Shown here in pieces: positions 23,936 to 38,459 of a stretch of DNA of 64,000 bases (the stretch's first letter is position 1; each line of letters begins with the position of its first letter). Origin of the DNA: Ahaetulla prasina (taxonomy: Eukaryota; Chordata; Lepidosauria; Squamata; Colubridae); assembly GCF_028640845.1 (NCBI RefSeq), contig NC_080539.1:163754236-163818235 (forward strand), read 5' to 3'. Below the pieces are notes generated by a model. The model was not told where the DNA came from and ran no database searches. It saw only the letters and a program-made list of their open reading frames with translations. Made by a program: the position numbers and the translations under genes.

Positions 23936-24800
23936 ATTTACTAAATTACATAGCTGCCCATCTCACTTTTACATGACTGTAGGCAACTTACAATAAACAA
24001 ATAAAAATACAATATATATTACAAAATACATGCGTACATACTTGTTTGGCTTCCACCAATAAGTCAATAAACAGACATATTGACATTGATCCCGTCTACC
24101 AACTGCTGAGAACAAAAGAACTGCATCAACGGCAATCCCGAAGATAGCATTTAAAATGAACAAACAGGCACCCCACTACAAAATAAAATAATAACCCATC
24201 AGCTCACAAGATATCGGGCCACGTCCGAGTAATAACAACCAGCCAATCAAATAGTCCGAAACCAGACCATGACTCAGAAATATCTGAAGAAACAAGATTA
24301 ATTTATATCACACCAACGGTATTTCAAAATCAAAGACCATATCTTGGTAACACTACCCAGAATTTTAATGGGGCGTCACATCACGGCTGTAAATGGCCGT
24401 GTGCAAGGGCCGGTTTAGCTCACGCTGATAAAGCCTGTTATTAAGAACACAGTAGCCTGCAATTACTGCAGGTTCGAGCCCGGCCCAAGGTTGACTCAGC
24501 CTTCCATCCTTTATAAGGTAGGTAAAATGAGGACCCAGATTGTTGGGGGGGCAATAAGTTGACTTTGTAAAAATATACAAATAGAATGAGACTATTGCCT
24601 TATACACTGTAAGCCGCCCTGAGTCTTCGGAGAAGGGCGGGGTATAAATGTAAACAAAAACAAAAAAAAACAAAAAATGAAGACTAAGATTGGGCAATCA
24701 GGAGCTGCACACAGACCCCCAGCCTTGACAACAGTGGTGAGATGGCATCAGGACCCTCCCTCCTGACCCAAGTGATTCCAGAGATCTTATTAAGCACCAT
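23936..24800 (-). mobile_element. L2-like 3' untranslated region, split by a SINE
   Basis: 'acatagctgcccatctcact' and 'aggcaacttacaataaac' resemble the L2 3' end read backwards, followed by A-rich UTR-like sequence. The SINE at 24408-24672 interrupts it. The right limit (about 24800) is uncertain. Confidence 0.5.
24408..24672 (+). mobile_element. tRNA-headed SINE with L2-like tail, full length
   Basis: Very similar to 20707-20970, with the same head, body, tail and A-rich end, indicating the family amplified comparatively recently. It differs by small changes such as 'cacgctgataaagcc' in the head. Confidence 0.9.
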
Positions 24801-24990
24801 GTACTGAAAGGTCCTGTAAAAATATCCACAAGAGCATGTTTCTAGTTATCTATATATATAAAAGCGAAAATCACTCATGCATTAATCACGAAATCTCCAG
24901 AACCGTAAAGCCTACAAACTTGAAATTTGCCACATATGTTCCTCTTGGCTTCTAGGTGCTCACTAAGAAAGGATTATTTGAAATGACCAT

Positions 24991-25046
24991 CAGAGGATTA
25001 GTATTTCCTATATTATTATTAATATAGGAAATACTAATTAGCTCTG
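24991..25046. repeat. near-perfect hairpin near the Helitron 5' end
   Basis: 19-bp perfect arms (24997-25015 and 25020-25038, core gtatttcctatatta) around TTAT, extended by cagag (24991-24995) and ctctg (25042-25046). Confidence 0.9.
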
Positions 25047-25470
25047 ATGCTAAGGAGTTCTACTCCCCCTCCCCACCTGAAAAGAAATCTGTTCCAAATG
25101 CAAAACACAAGCAGAGGAGTTTCAGTTTCAGTTTTACTTTCACAGCAGGAAGCAGCTTTAACACAGAACACTTGAGCTAAGCCACGTCCAGCCTCTTTCC
25201 TGTCTCCTTCTTGCTCACCTAGCAAATACTGTTTCACTTTCCAAACAGCCCTCTGATGCTAAGGAGTTCTACTCCCCCTCCCCACCTCAAAAGAAATCTG
25301 TTCCAAATGCAAAACACAAGCAGAGGAGAGGACTTTCAGTTTCAGTTTCAGTTTTACTTTCACAGCAGGAAGCAGCTTTACCACAGAACAGTTTAGCTAA
25401 GCCCCGCCCAGCCTCCTTCCTGTCTCCTTCTTGCTCACATAGCAAATACTGTTTGAGTTTCCAAACACCC
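25042..25470. repeat. tandem duplication, about 209-bp period
   Basis: Unit 1 begins ctctgatgctaaggagttc at 25042 and unit 2 repeats it at 25251. Both continue through 'aaatctgttccaaatgcaaa' to 'tgctcac.tagcaaatactg'. Unit 2 has one extra 'agtttc' repeat and a few substitutions, so the duplication is fairly young. Confidence 0.9.
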
Positions 25471-25916
25471 CTGAACTCTCTCACACACTGACAGGATGCT
25501 AGCCAGATACATACCAATGGATGCTGGTAGGCAGAGGCAGATCCCCCCCCCATTATTTTCCTCCTCAGTTCAGATGAATCTATTCCTTCTACTGTAACAC
25601 CAGTTAAAGGGAAAAGAGGCAAAAACACAGAAAAAGATTTACAGGTGTGTTTAGGAAAACACAAGTAAGGGAAGCTGTACACAATATCATCAAACTCAAG
25701 TCAGACCCAAGTCAGTAGATAGGCTGTAAAAAAGTATACATCTAATAACCCCTACGTTAATCAGTCACAAATGAGATGCTTTAGACTAATAAGTATTTCT
25801 CTGGTTTTAAATATGAACCTCAGATTGATTGCTCCAGGGACAAGGTTGTTGATTTCAGACCCCGGTTTCCTTGTGCCTGGTGCCATGCTTTAAAGTGGCA
25901 GGATGAGAGTCCCAGG

Positions 25917-26790
25917 ATGTGCTGCAGTGGCGGTAAAGTCCACCTCCCTCCCCTTCAGCCCTACCCTGAACCGTTACACAGCCTTCTCACCCACCAGCAT
26001 CCAATGGCAAAGTACTTTCTTTCTGCTGTCCAGAAGTACAATGGATGCTTCCAGATGACGAGTTTTGGAGCCAGAGAGGTGAAGGAGGGAAAATTTATGT
26101 CAACATTCAAAGTGCAGGGGCAGGTCTACCACAGAATAGGGAGTATCATAGCGGGGTCTCAGCAGCAACCTTCATTTCTCCAGATATACTTTGTTGGTGA
26201 TGATGACAATGAGAGGGATATCCGTTGTGGAATCTACCCAGGCGTTAATCCACAACTGGTTAGCTAAGTGCAGAAGTTGCTGCGTGAACACAAGAAGTAT
26301 ATTCTGAAACTTAAGGCTGCTGTTGATTCTGTTCTTAAGGGCCACAAGTGGTGATTAACGCCGATAGGAAGCCTTCTGGAGAGCACCGAGGTCGTTTCAA
26401 TGCCCCCACGACTACAGAAGTGGCTGTTCTCATTGTCGGTCAGGATTTTGAGAAGAGAGATATCGTTCTCCACAGCAGAGGCAACAGGTTGTTACGAATC
26501 AGCCATCAGACTACCACTTTGAGTTCAAACGTCTACAATTTCCCGTTAAGGTGTGCTACCCATCACTATCAATAAGGCACAGGGACATTTTGAAAGTGGC
26601 TGGTGTGCATCTGACAAGTGGCTGTTTCTCCCATGGCCAGTTCTATGTGGCATGCTCCAGAGTCAGTTCACCTGACAACCTGGTCATCCTCCAGCCAGAC
26701 AGCAAAACCAGGAATGTTGTTTACAGGGAGATCCTGAGCAATTCATCTGAGGGACGAATTGAAAGTCTATGTTATGCAACTTATTAACCT
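25917..26790 (+). pseudogene. Helitron Rep/helicase remnant with internal deletion
   Basis: 25920-26265 encodes 'CCSGGKVHLPPLQPYPEPL', 'FQMTSFGA', 'FKVQGQVYHRIGS', 'FLQIYFVGD', the upstream part of the Helitron-like N domain. After an in-frame stop, 26268-26500 continues with 'INADRKPSGEHRGRFNAPTT', 'EVAVLIVG' and 'RDIVLHSRGNRL'. At about 26505 the sequence jumps to the end of the Pif1-type helicase: 'FEFKRLQFPVKVCY', 'INKAQG', then in another frame 'LKVAGVHLTSGCFSHGQFYV', 'ACSRVSSPDN'. The rolling-circle nuclease centre and most helicase motifs are lost, so it cannot drive transposition. Confidence 0.9.
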
Positions 26791-27036
26791 GGCTACATAG
26801 ACAAAACAGCCATGGTTGCTGCTGGGATTAAAGGGCTTAAGCCTTAAGCCCATCTATTTCATTGTTGTTACACTAACAATAATGTTCTTCATCTGTAACA
26901 GAAACTTACTTTACCTTAAGTCTCTAACTAAATAATGAGTGGTTAAAAAATAGACTGTATTAATTTTCAAGCTTTAAGTGTCAATTTATCAAGCCCTATC
27001 ACATAGTTTCATAGCGAAGCAGGGGTATCCAGCTAG

Positions 27037-28430
27037 TTCTTAAATAAAAAACTTGAACTTCCAAGTCAGAGAATGCCTACAACAGTAGGCATCTGGCATT
27101 ATCATAACACAAACCATCCCAAAGGACAAGATCAACTGTTTCTTTCTTTCCACAAATATCACACAGTCCCATGACATCTCTTCCAGTGATGAAAATATGC
27201 ACTGTGACCTAACCGTATTTGAAAACAACCAACTTGCTCCACCTGGCCCAGGCAATGAAAACCTCAATAATTTATCAACACATCTGAGACTTGCAGACTG
27301 GGCAAGGGGGTGCTGCCATAAAAGATTATTATATTGTGCCTTGTTTTCTTTAGACATTTGATAAATTTATACAGAATTGTTGATGTGTGGTCTATTATTT
27401 ATCAGCATTTGATAGATTTTATTTATTATGTCTCTCAGTGTGACAGGGAAGAAGACTTTCGAGCAAACTGGTTAAAGTTTGGGGGATTACTTTGTTTATA
27501 TAATTTTCCTGGACTTTTTTTTTCTTTTTCTTTCAGTTTTTCTTCTTTTAAATGTAATTTCATATTTATATTGCATTGTAAAGTGTGTGTGTGTGTTCTT
27601 TTAAATAGTCTGAAATTGTCTATCTATCTAAAACAGAGATAAAAAGTTTTTGGGCCATTCTAAATTAAGGATGGCAAACAATTTATAGTACAATCTGTGC
27701 AAGAATAAATAGGCTGTTGTTCACCACTATGCATCCTTGACCCTTTGAGGGCTTAATCAGTAGGAAGTAGGATGACTGAAATACATTTACCAATCTTTAC
27801 AGAGAGTCTACAAGGGCTACTGGCTCTCAGTCCTTTTACCTTCTTCCAAGATGTAGCCATGCATGTTACCCCCCCGGCAAGGATTAGTTCTACTCATCAA
27901 AGAATCATAATGATTTGATGAAAAAAAAGCCATCCTACTGCAAAAAGTGTAGAAATTACTGCGGTAAAGTAATATATGAAAGGCTGTAGAATCTCCCAAA
28001 TATTAAAAATGGTGAGGTTACGAGCAAATGGGTTGAATTTCTGACTGATTCATGTTTGATATTGTGACATAAAGTTATGATCACAGGATGTTTTATATGA
28101 TGGCAAAGCCAGATGAAAACCTTTATAAATGCCTCTTCTGTGAAAGTGCTCGAATGCAAACAGAAGAATGTGTTTGATTTAGTATATTTGATTTATAAAT
28201 TTCTTATTGTGGAAACATAATACATTGTTTGCTGTAGAGCTGAAACATCAAAACAGCAGAGATAATCTTGGGAAACAATGCTGCAAAACTTGAAATCTGA
28301 TATGGGGAGTAAGTATGTGTCATGGCAAATCTGTTAGCCCAATTTTAAAGGTAGGGTGGAAACACTGTTCTGAATTTCTTTATTGTTTATTGAACTGAAC
28401 AAACATATATTAGGTTTGGCCTGTAATGCA
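27037..28430. other. intronic sequence, partly repeat-like
   Basis: 27040-27357 keeps a 105-codon minus-strand frame rich in Ser, Leu and Cys. The wording looks like a LINE remnant, but I cannot assign it. The rest is AT-rich with nothing recognised. Confidence 0.3.
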
Positions 28431-28459
28431 CCTGGGAGAGCAGCCTTCCAGATGTCTTT

Positions 28460-28747
28460 TCTCTCTCTCTGTCTCTCTCTCAAAAGAAAGAAAGGAAGAA
28501 AAGAAAAAGGGAAAAGTAGAAAGATGGAATGTATTATAGGTAACTCCCAGATGGCTAGATACTTTCTGGAATTTGAATATATCTGAAGAATCCAAATTAG
28601 GGAAGTCTGGATTTCAGTTATCTATGAGATTCATTGCTGAAAGTACTGGAAATGGTAACTGAGGAAAAAGGCTTCATTTATTGTGTATTGATTGTCGCAC
28701 AACAGAAAGGAAGGAAGGAAGGAAGGAAGAAAGAGAGAGAGAGAGAG

Positions 28748-28802
<55 letters not shown>

Positions 28803-28806
28803 GAGA
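28460..28806. repeat. purine/pyrimidine-rich repeats, main microsatellite at 28707-28806
   Basis: A (CT)n-type tract is at 28460-28482 with purine-rich sequence to 28525. The large run is (GGAA)n, (GA)n and (GAAA)n at 28707-28806. Reading frames made only of Lys/Glu/Arg here are artefacts of the repeat. Confidence 0.95.
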
Positions 28807-29109
28807 GTTCAGGAGCAGGAATTCAGATAGGAGTTTGTCAGATGACGAGGACCATAATCTTTGATGCTCTATCCACTGATCTTGATTTTCTAGTACATCC
28901 TTATGAAACTACCTAGTTCCCACAATCTCTTCCCGCATTTCAAGTATCCAAAAGGCATGCATGTTGATTATATCACTTGGCTCCCTTTTGTTAAATGCAT
29001 TTCATTATATAATGAAAATAATTACTGTTCCTACCTTTTTCTAAAGGGAACTATGGCTTTGGCATACATCATCATTACTGTTGGAGCACTGTTAAACTTT
29101 TCAGAAATT

Positions 29110-29195
29110 TTTTTTATTTTTATTTTTTTATTATTTGAATTTATATCCCGCCCTTCTCCGAAGACTCAGGGCGGCTTACATTGTGTTAAGCAATA
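29110..29195 (-). mobile_element. L2 or L2-tailed SINE 3' end
   Basis: 'tttatatcccgcccttctcc' and 'gaagactcagggcggcttac' are the inverse of the SINE tail at 20.9 kb. It is too short to decide between L2 and SINE. Confidence 0.75.
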
Positions 29196-29746
29196 TAGGC
29201 TTTCTTAGAAATTAATCATAACGGAAGAAATATTGCTACTTGATAGCTGGGAAAACTTCATTCTGCAGATTGTTGCAGTCTTAACATTGCTCCTATTTTG
29301 TTTTTTAACTTATCTCTAGTGATACCATGATCCTTCTTCAGAAAGAAAAAGCTACTTTCACTTGAAATATTTTCCATATATAAACCCAAAATGAGCACAG
29401 AACTCTATTTGCCAATAGATAATGGAGCTGGAACAGCCCTAGAATAGTGTCCTGATAATACCTTGTCTTTATAAGTATGTATTCTGAAGCAGAGGTAATT
29501 GGGTTTCGTTCACTTTTGTTGTCTTGTTCAGTAGCTGCTTCTATCCTAGCAGATATTTTGCACAATCCATGCTAAGACTAAACCAGCTAGCATATTGTAA
29601 CTCTAAAGCACCTGCCTCCTTCAGGCTGTGGATCCTTTCATTCTATCTATCTTTATGGTGCTCCTTCCTTTCTTCCTCCCTCCCTCCCTCCCTTCCTCTC
29701 CATTTTGCTCAAAGCATTTCAGTTGAGTTGGTTTTATAATGCTATA
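29196..29746. other. intronic sequence with a short pyrimidine microsatellite
   Basis: (CTTC)n/(CCCT)n at 29665-29700. Nothing else recognised. Confidence 0.45.
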
Positions 29747-29897
29747 TTCTAGATCAGGGGTGTCAAACTCATGTCGTCATGGCAGCATCATGTGATGTAT
29801 CGGGATTTTTTTCCCCTTTGCTAAACCGGGCTTGGGTGTGGCCAGTGTGTGACGTATCCGGCCTACAGGCCGGGAGTTTGACAGCCCTGTTGTAGAT
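29747..29897. mobile_element. 135-bp hAT-type MITE (CAGGGGTGTCAAACTC family)
   Basis: Element 29755-29889 starts CAGGGGTGTCAAACTC and ends GAGTTTGACAGCCCTG. The 8-bp flanks are ttctagat (29747-29754) and ttgtagat (29890-29897), one mismatch. Relatives are at 30415 and 34539. Confidence 0.87.
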
Positions 29898-30414
29898 GCT
29901 TTAGATTGTATGAATTAGAAGTGTTAACTGTAGCCTAAGAAAGTATTAGAATTGTATCAGATAACTGATCAAAGTCTTTTTTCCTAGTACCGTCAAAAGC
30001 AAATTTCTTAAGGAGAATGAAATTAAAAGTATCATCTACGTATAGCTAAGCAGTTGGGGTCATAAATGGATAGATACCATTTCACCAATGAAGGGTAAGG
30101 ATGTAAGAAATTTTGGGGAAAAAAAAGAATCTGAAATTTATATATTGACCTTTCCAAAAAGAACTCGATATGAACCATCATTTTGTGTCTTCTTCATTCA
30201 ATACAGATATTCTATTCTGGGGACTATTATTTAATGGTATAACTTTCAGTGTAATTGATAATTAAGCATGAAGAAGTATGCATGTAAAGATCGTTACATT
30301 TGTACATTTACAATGACAGAAAGGAACTAGCAAAATTATTCCAAATTTTACAAACCATATTCAGGCTGACACAGGATTGGCGATTTAGCTTTCATGGACA
30401 GGATTATATTGAAA
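29898..30414. other. AT-rich intronic sequence
   Basis: Nothing recognised. Confidence 0.45.
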
Positions 30415-30552
30415 CAGGGATGTCAAACTTGCGCCTTCACAATGGCATCACATGACATATCATAATTTTTTTCCCCTTCGCTAAACCGGGCATGGGCAGA
30501 GCTCGCTTCCGCAGCACATATGCTAAACTGGGCTGCAAGTTTGACATCCCTG
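30415..30552. mobile_element. hAT-type MITE carrying a U6-like segment
   Basis: The ends CAGGGATGTCAAAC and GTTTGACATCCCTG and the interior 'cgctaaaccgggcatgggc' match the copy at 29755. The part 30499-30527 instead reads like the first 29 nt of U6 snRNA. The 8 bp on each side (tattgaaa, ctctagac) do not match, so no target duplication is seen. Confidence 0.75.
30499..30527 (+). pseudogene. U6 snRNA 5'-end-like fragment
   Basis: 'gctcgcttccgcagcacata' followed by 'tgctaaa' matches the conserved vertebrate U6 5' end (CTCGCTTCGGCAGCACATAT then ACTAAA) with about three differences across 29 nt. No U6 promoter elements or rest of the gene are present. Confidence 0.5.
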
Positions 30553-30985
30553 CTCTAGACCCTTTCAGAGGCAACATGCTTTACATATTTTTTTTTGCCA
30601 TGAGTTAGTGTAGGACTAGAAAACAACTTGAGAGATATTTGTGTTTATTTGCAGTCAAGGATAGAAAATGGCAAAACAAAAATCTAAAAATAAACTGAAG
30701 TAAAGCAAAACTTTTCCTTTGCATAAGAAACAGCTGTTTTACTGTTACAGAACATTTTCATTAAATTTCTTGAATTATGAGTTTAATACAGCTGTAAAAA
30801 CATCAGATGAATGCAAGAAACTTAACAGCATTTGTTGCCTGAATTAATACATCTGTGTAGAGCTTGGTTTTTATTTGTACATATGCCTTTAGTTTGAGAA
30901 ACTGAAAAAGTGTTAGAATTTGATCATTTCATTGAGAAGATTTTCGGTTATTTTGCTACAAGCAAAACAGAAATTATTTATTAAG
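30553..30985. other. AT-rich intronic sequence
   Basis: Nothing recognised. Confidence 0.45.
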
Positions 30986-31338
30986 GCTGGTAGTCCTCGA
31001 CTTACAACAATTTATTTAATGACCATTTAAATATAAAACCCTGAAAAAAGTGACCATTTTGACCATTTTTCACATGACTATTGCAGCATACCCATGGTCA
31101 CATGATCAAAATTCAGACACTTGGCAACTGGCATGTATATATGACAGTTGCAACTTCTGACAAGCAAAATCAATGGGGAAGCCAGATTTACTTAACAACT
31201 GTGTTACTAACTTAACTGCAATGATTTAACAACTGTGGCAAGAAAGGTTATAAAAGGGAACAAAACTCATTTAACAACTGTCTTGCTTAGCAATGGAAAT
31301 TTTGGGCTCAATTATGGTGGTAAGTAGAGGACTACCTG
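30986..31338. mobile_element. CAGGTAG-family TA-flanked MITE
   Basis: Left 'tggtagtcctcgacttacaa', right 'gtaagtagaggactacctg' with TA at 31339-31340. Internal blocks as in 8964-9359. Confidence 0.82.
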
Positions 31339-31712
31339 TATAATAAGAGAGACTCATCATGGTTATTTAATTGTTGAGATATGCTCCCTCCTATACGTTT
31401 GATGTGGAATGAATGTAGTTTATTGAGAGAAATGTTTTCTTCACTATCAATATAACCTGCTATTGTATAACTGTAGAGATCCCTCATGTTTATTGAAAGT
31501 GGCAAGTTTAGCATTACTTACATATGTTTTACGCTGGCTGCATGTGAATATTACTTATATTTCATCCATATTCTTCCACAATTTGAACTTGCAAACCTTT
31601 AGGACATTTTGCTTAGCAGGTTATTCTTTTCTTTTTCACAGCTTGTTTCCCCATATTTTTAGTGTCCAATTTGTGCTTGGTATTGAGAAGATTACCATAC
31701 TTATTGATCGGT
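31339..31712. other. AT-rich intronic sequence
   Basis: Nothing recognised. Confidence 0.4.
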
Positions 31713-31723
31713 GTGTGACAATT

Positions 31724-32284
31724 GTTGTTAGTTGCAAAGATGTGACCGACCCATCGCGACCCCATGAAAAACATTCCTCCGGGCCTTCCTGTCCTCTACC
31801 ATCCTCTGGAGTCCATTTAAACTCATGCCTACTGCTTCAGTGACTCCATCCAGCCACCTCGTTCTCTGTCGTCCCATTCTTCTTTTGCCCTCAATCTTTC
31901 CCAGCATTAGGCTCTTTTCCAGTGAGTTTTCCTTCTCATTAGGTGGCTAAAGTATTTCAGTTTCATCTTCAGGATCTGGCTTTCTAAAGAGCAGTCAGGG
32001 TTGATCTCCTCTAGGACTGACCAGTTTGATCGCCTTGCAATCCAAGGGTCTTGCAGGAGTCTTAAATAGGCAGGGCGATGGTATACAGCCTTGTCGGACT
32101 CCTTTCCCAATTTTGAACCAATCAGTGGTTCCGTGTCCAGTTCTCACTGTTGCTTCTTGACCCGCATAAAGGTTTCTCAAGAGACAAATAAGATGGTCTG
32201 TACTCCCATCTCTTTAAGAACTTGCCACAATTTGTTGTGATCCACACAATCAAAGGCTTTAGCATAGACAATGAAGCATGTGAA
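31724..32284 (-). mobile_element. Bov-B LINE with internal deletion and 11-bp TSD
   Basis: Minus strand: RT part 'MRNLYAGQEATVRTGHGTTD', 'KGVRQGCIPSPCLF', then a jump near 32065 straight to the C-terminal part 'VLEEINPDCSLESQILKMKL', 'KYFSHLMR' and the Bov-B tail ending 'ctttgcaactaacaac' (inverse at 31724). The RT segment between, including the YxDD active site, is missing. Direct repeats gtgtgacaatt (31713-31723, 32285-32295) flank the whole, so the deletion is inside one inserted copy or arose during insertion. Confidence 0.93.
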
Positions 32285-32295
32285 GTGTGACAATT

Positions 32296-34530
32296 ACAGG
32301 ATTTCAAATGAAGTATTGTGAATTGTGTTAAAAGATATCTAGTCAAATATTTTGAATGTGGCTACCATGGAAAAGCAGCTTGAAAACAAATAGATGACCA
32401 TCATACTTACATAATCTCTGAACTAGGTGATTAAAATAGGCTATATGGGGCTCCTTTTGGAAAGCAGTTCGAAATGATAGATTTGGCAGATTACATCAGC
32501 CAAAATAGTGTTGGGATATGATACGTATATCAATTAGCATCTGGGCTCAATTTAAGATTCTGGTTCTTATCTTTCAAGCCTAATTCAATTGGAGCCAGGT
32601 TTTTCCAAAGACCATCTACTGACTTTCTATTATTTTAAAAATAATGATATACTGTAACTCAGGGCAGCCGCTGTATTTATCACATGAGGAAATTGTCTAG
32701 GTCCCTCTATCAAAAGTGAACCAATTCCTTATATCAGTTTATAAGTCCTTTTTCTCAAGAGCCAAGGTTTGGAGGCTTTCTTGGTGATGACTGTCAGCTG
32801 GTAAAACTCCCTTTTCTGACAGAATAGACCAGCTTCTTTTATCTTCTTTCTATTCTATTCTATTCTATTATGTAATTTTTGCTCTGTTTTATATGACTGA
32901 TTCAAAGGAGTGTGTATGTGTGTATGGTAAAAATATTTCTTTCCTGAAAGGTGTGCATCTATTGACTGAAAGGCAGGATTAGCAATATTATAAGTAAATA
33001 AACAAAACATTGCCATTGGACATCTTGATATTTAATACCTTCTTTTCTGTCTCTTCCTAAAGTATATGCTTTTGAAGTATCACAGCCACAAAGCCTTTCA
33101 GAGGTTGTCTATTCAAGCAAGTAGACATTTGGCCTCTCTTTTCTTTCCTTTTGAAATGCACACCTGAAAGTGTGTTTCAAGCAATTTACCTCTTTCATGT
33201 GTTCCTTATTTAATCCAAATAAGTGTGTGACATGAAAGCTAAAAAGCAAAGTACACCATAATGCAATTAGTTCCTGTGATGTCTACAGAACATTCTAGAA
33301 AGCCCATCTCTTTACAGTGGCCAACGAACATATCAGATAATTAAAGCTAAAATAAATGTTCCTGTGTTCTACCAAAGACACAACAGTTCCTTTTAATCAT
33401 TGTATCTTCAAGATCACCAAAATTTAGCATTCCAAAACAGAAAAATAAGTCTGTTATTAGGGTTTGTTTTTTTCATTTAGCATTAAACATTCCATAATCA
33501 GAAATTTTATTGGGCTATTTCTTCTCTATTTCTGATTTCCTTCATTGTACCCCAAGATTATTGGGCACTGTAAATTAAAATTTATAGCTTCTTTCTGACT
33601 GAATCAATACTAGTTTGGCAGTGGGTTTGCATTCTGACAGGTAAACCTACTCATTAAGAATCAGGAATTGTGAACCATGTTTTGATGGGAGGCAGAATAA
33701 AAGAATTTTTTGACTGACAGAAGATATTCTGTTTAATTTAGCCAACATGATACTTCCTCCACAAATACATACAAATTAGAACGCACATATTTTGGACAAC
33801 TTCTTTTTCTCTTGGAACCTATCTAGATATCCATATGGTGATAAAGAAGGTCTGTATTGTTGTTACATTTGTGTAGGGAGGGATATAATATTGAAAGCCT
33901 AATTCCCTTCTCTGGCAGAGACATAAGGAGAAACTGGGAAGCACCTTGGTTATCATATTAAACATGTATTTTTTCTTTGGATATTTATATAAAGCTGTCC
34001 ATTTGCTTGTATCACAAAACCCTACTCTTTCCTGCTCATTTCTTTTAATACCCAGAAAAATAGCCAGTACAGACTTGGTGCAACATCTATTGTCTTCATG
34101 TATTATTAGTTCAGTTTTAAAGATACTTATGCAATAAGGCCTCTTTAACATCTCAATTGACTTCTGGAGAAAGTTCATTTCTTCAAAAATGGCATTTGCT
34201 TTTTCATTATTGGAATAGGGACAATGCAGAAAAAATCCCAGCATGAAATTATACACACACACCCCCAGATAGCTAAAAAAAATTATTTGGGCAAAGTCAG
34301 ATAATTGTGATGAGTAATGAATGGTATTAGGGATGAATTATCGAATACCTTGCACATTGATAGCAACATTGCAGAAATTTTATAGTGGTACATACTGATT
34401 GTCCTGGCAAGTAAGTAAATTGGGAGTAGAAGTGTTCTTTTCATAGCCGCCTTAAGATAACAATTGTTGGATTAATCATAATACCTTTCAAACAATAAAA
34501 ATTATATTTAGCTTGCTCTGTCTAATGTTG
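32296..34530. other. AT-rich intronic sequence with a snake-type pentanucleotide repeat
   Basis: (TATTC)n at 32848-32870. No gene. The open minus-strand frame at 33819-34262 shows no known domain and lies in AT-rich intron. Confidence 0.45.
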
Positions 34531-34680
34531 GCCTACTTCAGGGGTGTCAACCTGGTGGCCCGCAGGCCGGATGCGTCATGCATAGGCCACACCCACCCCG
34601 GTTCCGCAAAGGCAAAAAGCATCACGATGCATCACGATCCGGCCCATGATGCGATTGAGTTTGACACCCATGGCCTAGTT
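34531..34680. mobile_element. 134-bp hAT-type MITE 100 bp upstream of a KLHL29 exon
   Basis: Element 34539-34672: CAGGGGTGTCAACCTGG ... GAGTTTGACACCCATG. The 8-bp flanks are gcctactt (34531-34538) and gcctagtt (34673-34680), one mismatch. Confidence 0.87.
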
Positions 34681-34725
34681 AAATGCAATATAAAATTTTA
34701 TACAAAAACATGCAAAGCACTATAA

Positions 34726-38229
<3,504 letters not shown>

Positions 38230-38459
38230 GAGCCGTGGTGGCACAGTGGTTAGAGTGCAGTACTGCAATATACTTCTGCTGATCACTGGCTGCCAGCAGT
38301 TTGGCAGATCGAATCTCACCAGGCTCAAGGTTGATTCAGCCTTCCATCCTTCCGAGGAAATGAGGACCCAGATTGTTGGGGGCTATATGCTGACTCTGTA
38401 AACTGCTTAGAGAGGGCTGTAAAGCACTATGAAGCGGTATATAAGTGCTATTGCTATTA
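38230..38459 (+). mobile_element. Sauria-type SINE
   Basis: 'gagccgtggtggcacagtgg' at the 5' side, 'aatctcaccaggctcaaggt' in the B-box region, tail 'gtaaactgcttagagagggc' ending 'tgctattgctatt'. It lacks a few bases of the central block. Confidence 0.9.

Larger units (their letters stand above)
24849..27036 (+). mobile_element. Helitron with both termini, non-autonomous
   Basis: The 5' end TCTATATATATAAAAGCG follows an A (24848). The 3' end '...gtatccagCTAG' (CTAG 27033-27036) is followed by T (27037). TC...CTRR ends, insertion between A and T and no target duplication are the Helitron rules. Inside are remnants of the Rep/helicase gene at 25917-26790, joined across a large internal deletion. 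Also inside are a hairpin (24991-25046) and a 209-bp tandem duplication (25042-25470). A functional Rep HUH centre is absent. Confidence 0.9.

Noticed and set aside
28634..28916. Open frames rich in Lys/Glu/Arg
   Set aside because: They are translations of the GGAA/GA/GAAA microsatellite, not a gene.
33819..34262. 147-codon minus-strand frame
   Set aside because: AT-rich intron, no domain, no splice or family support.
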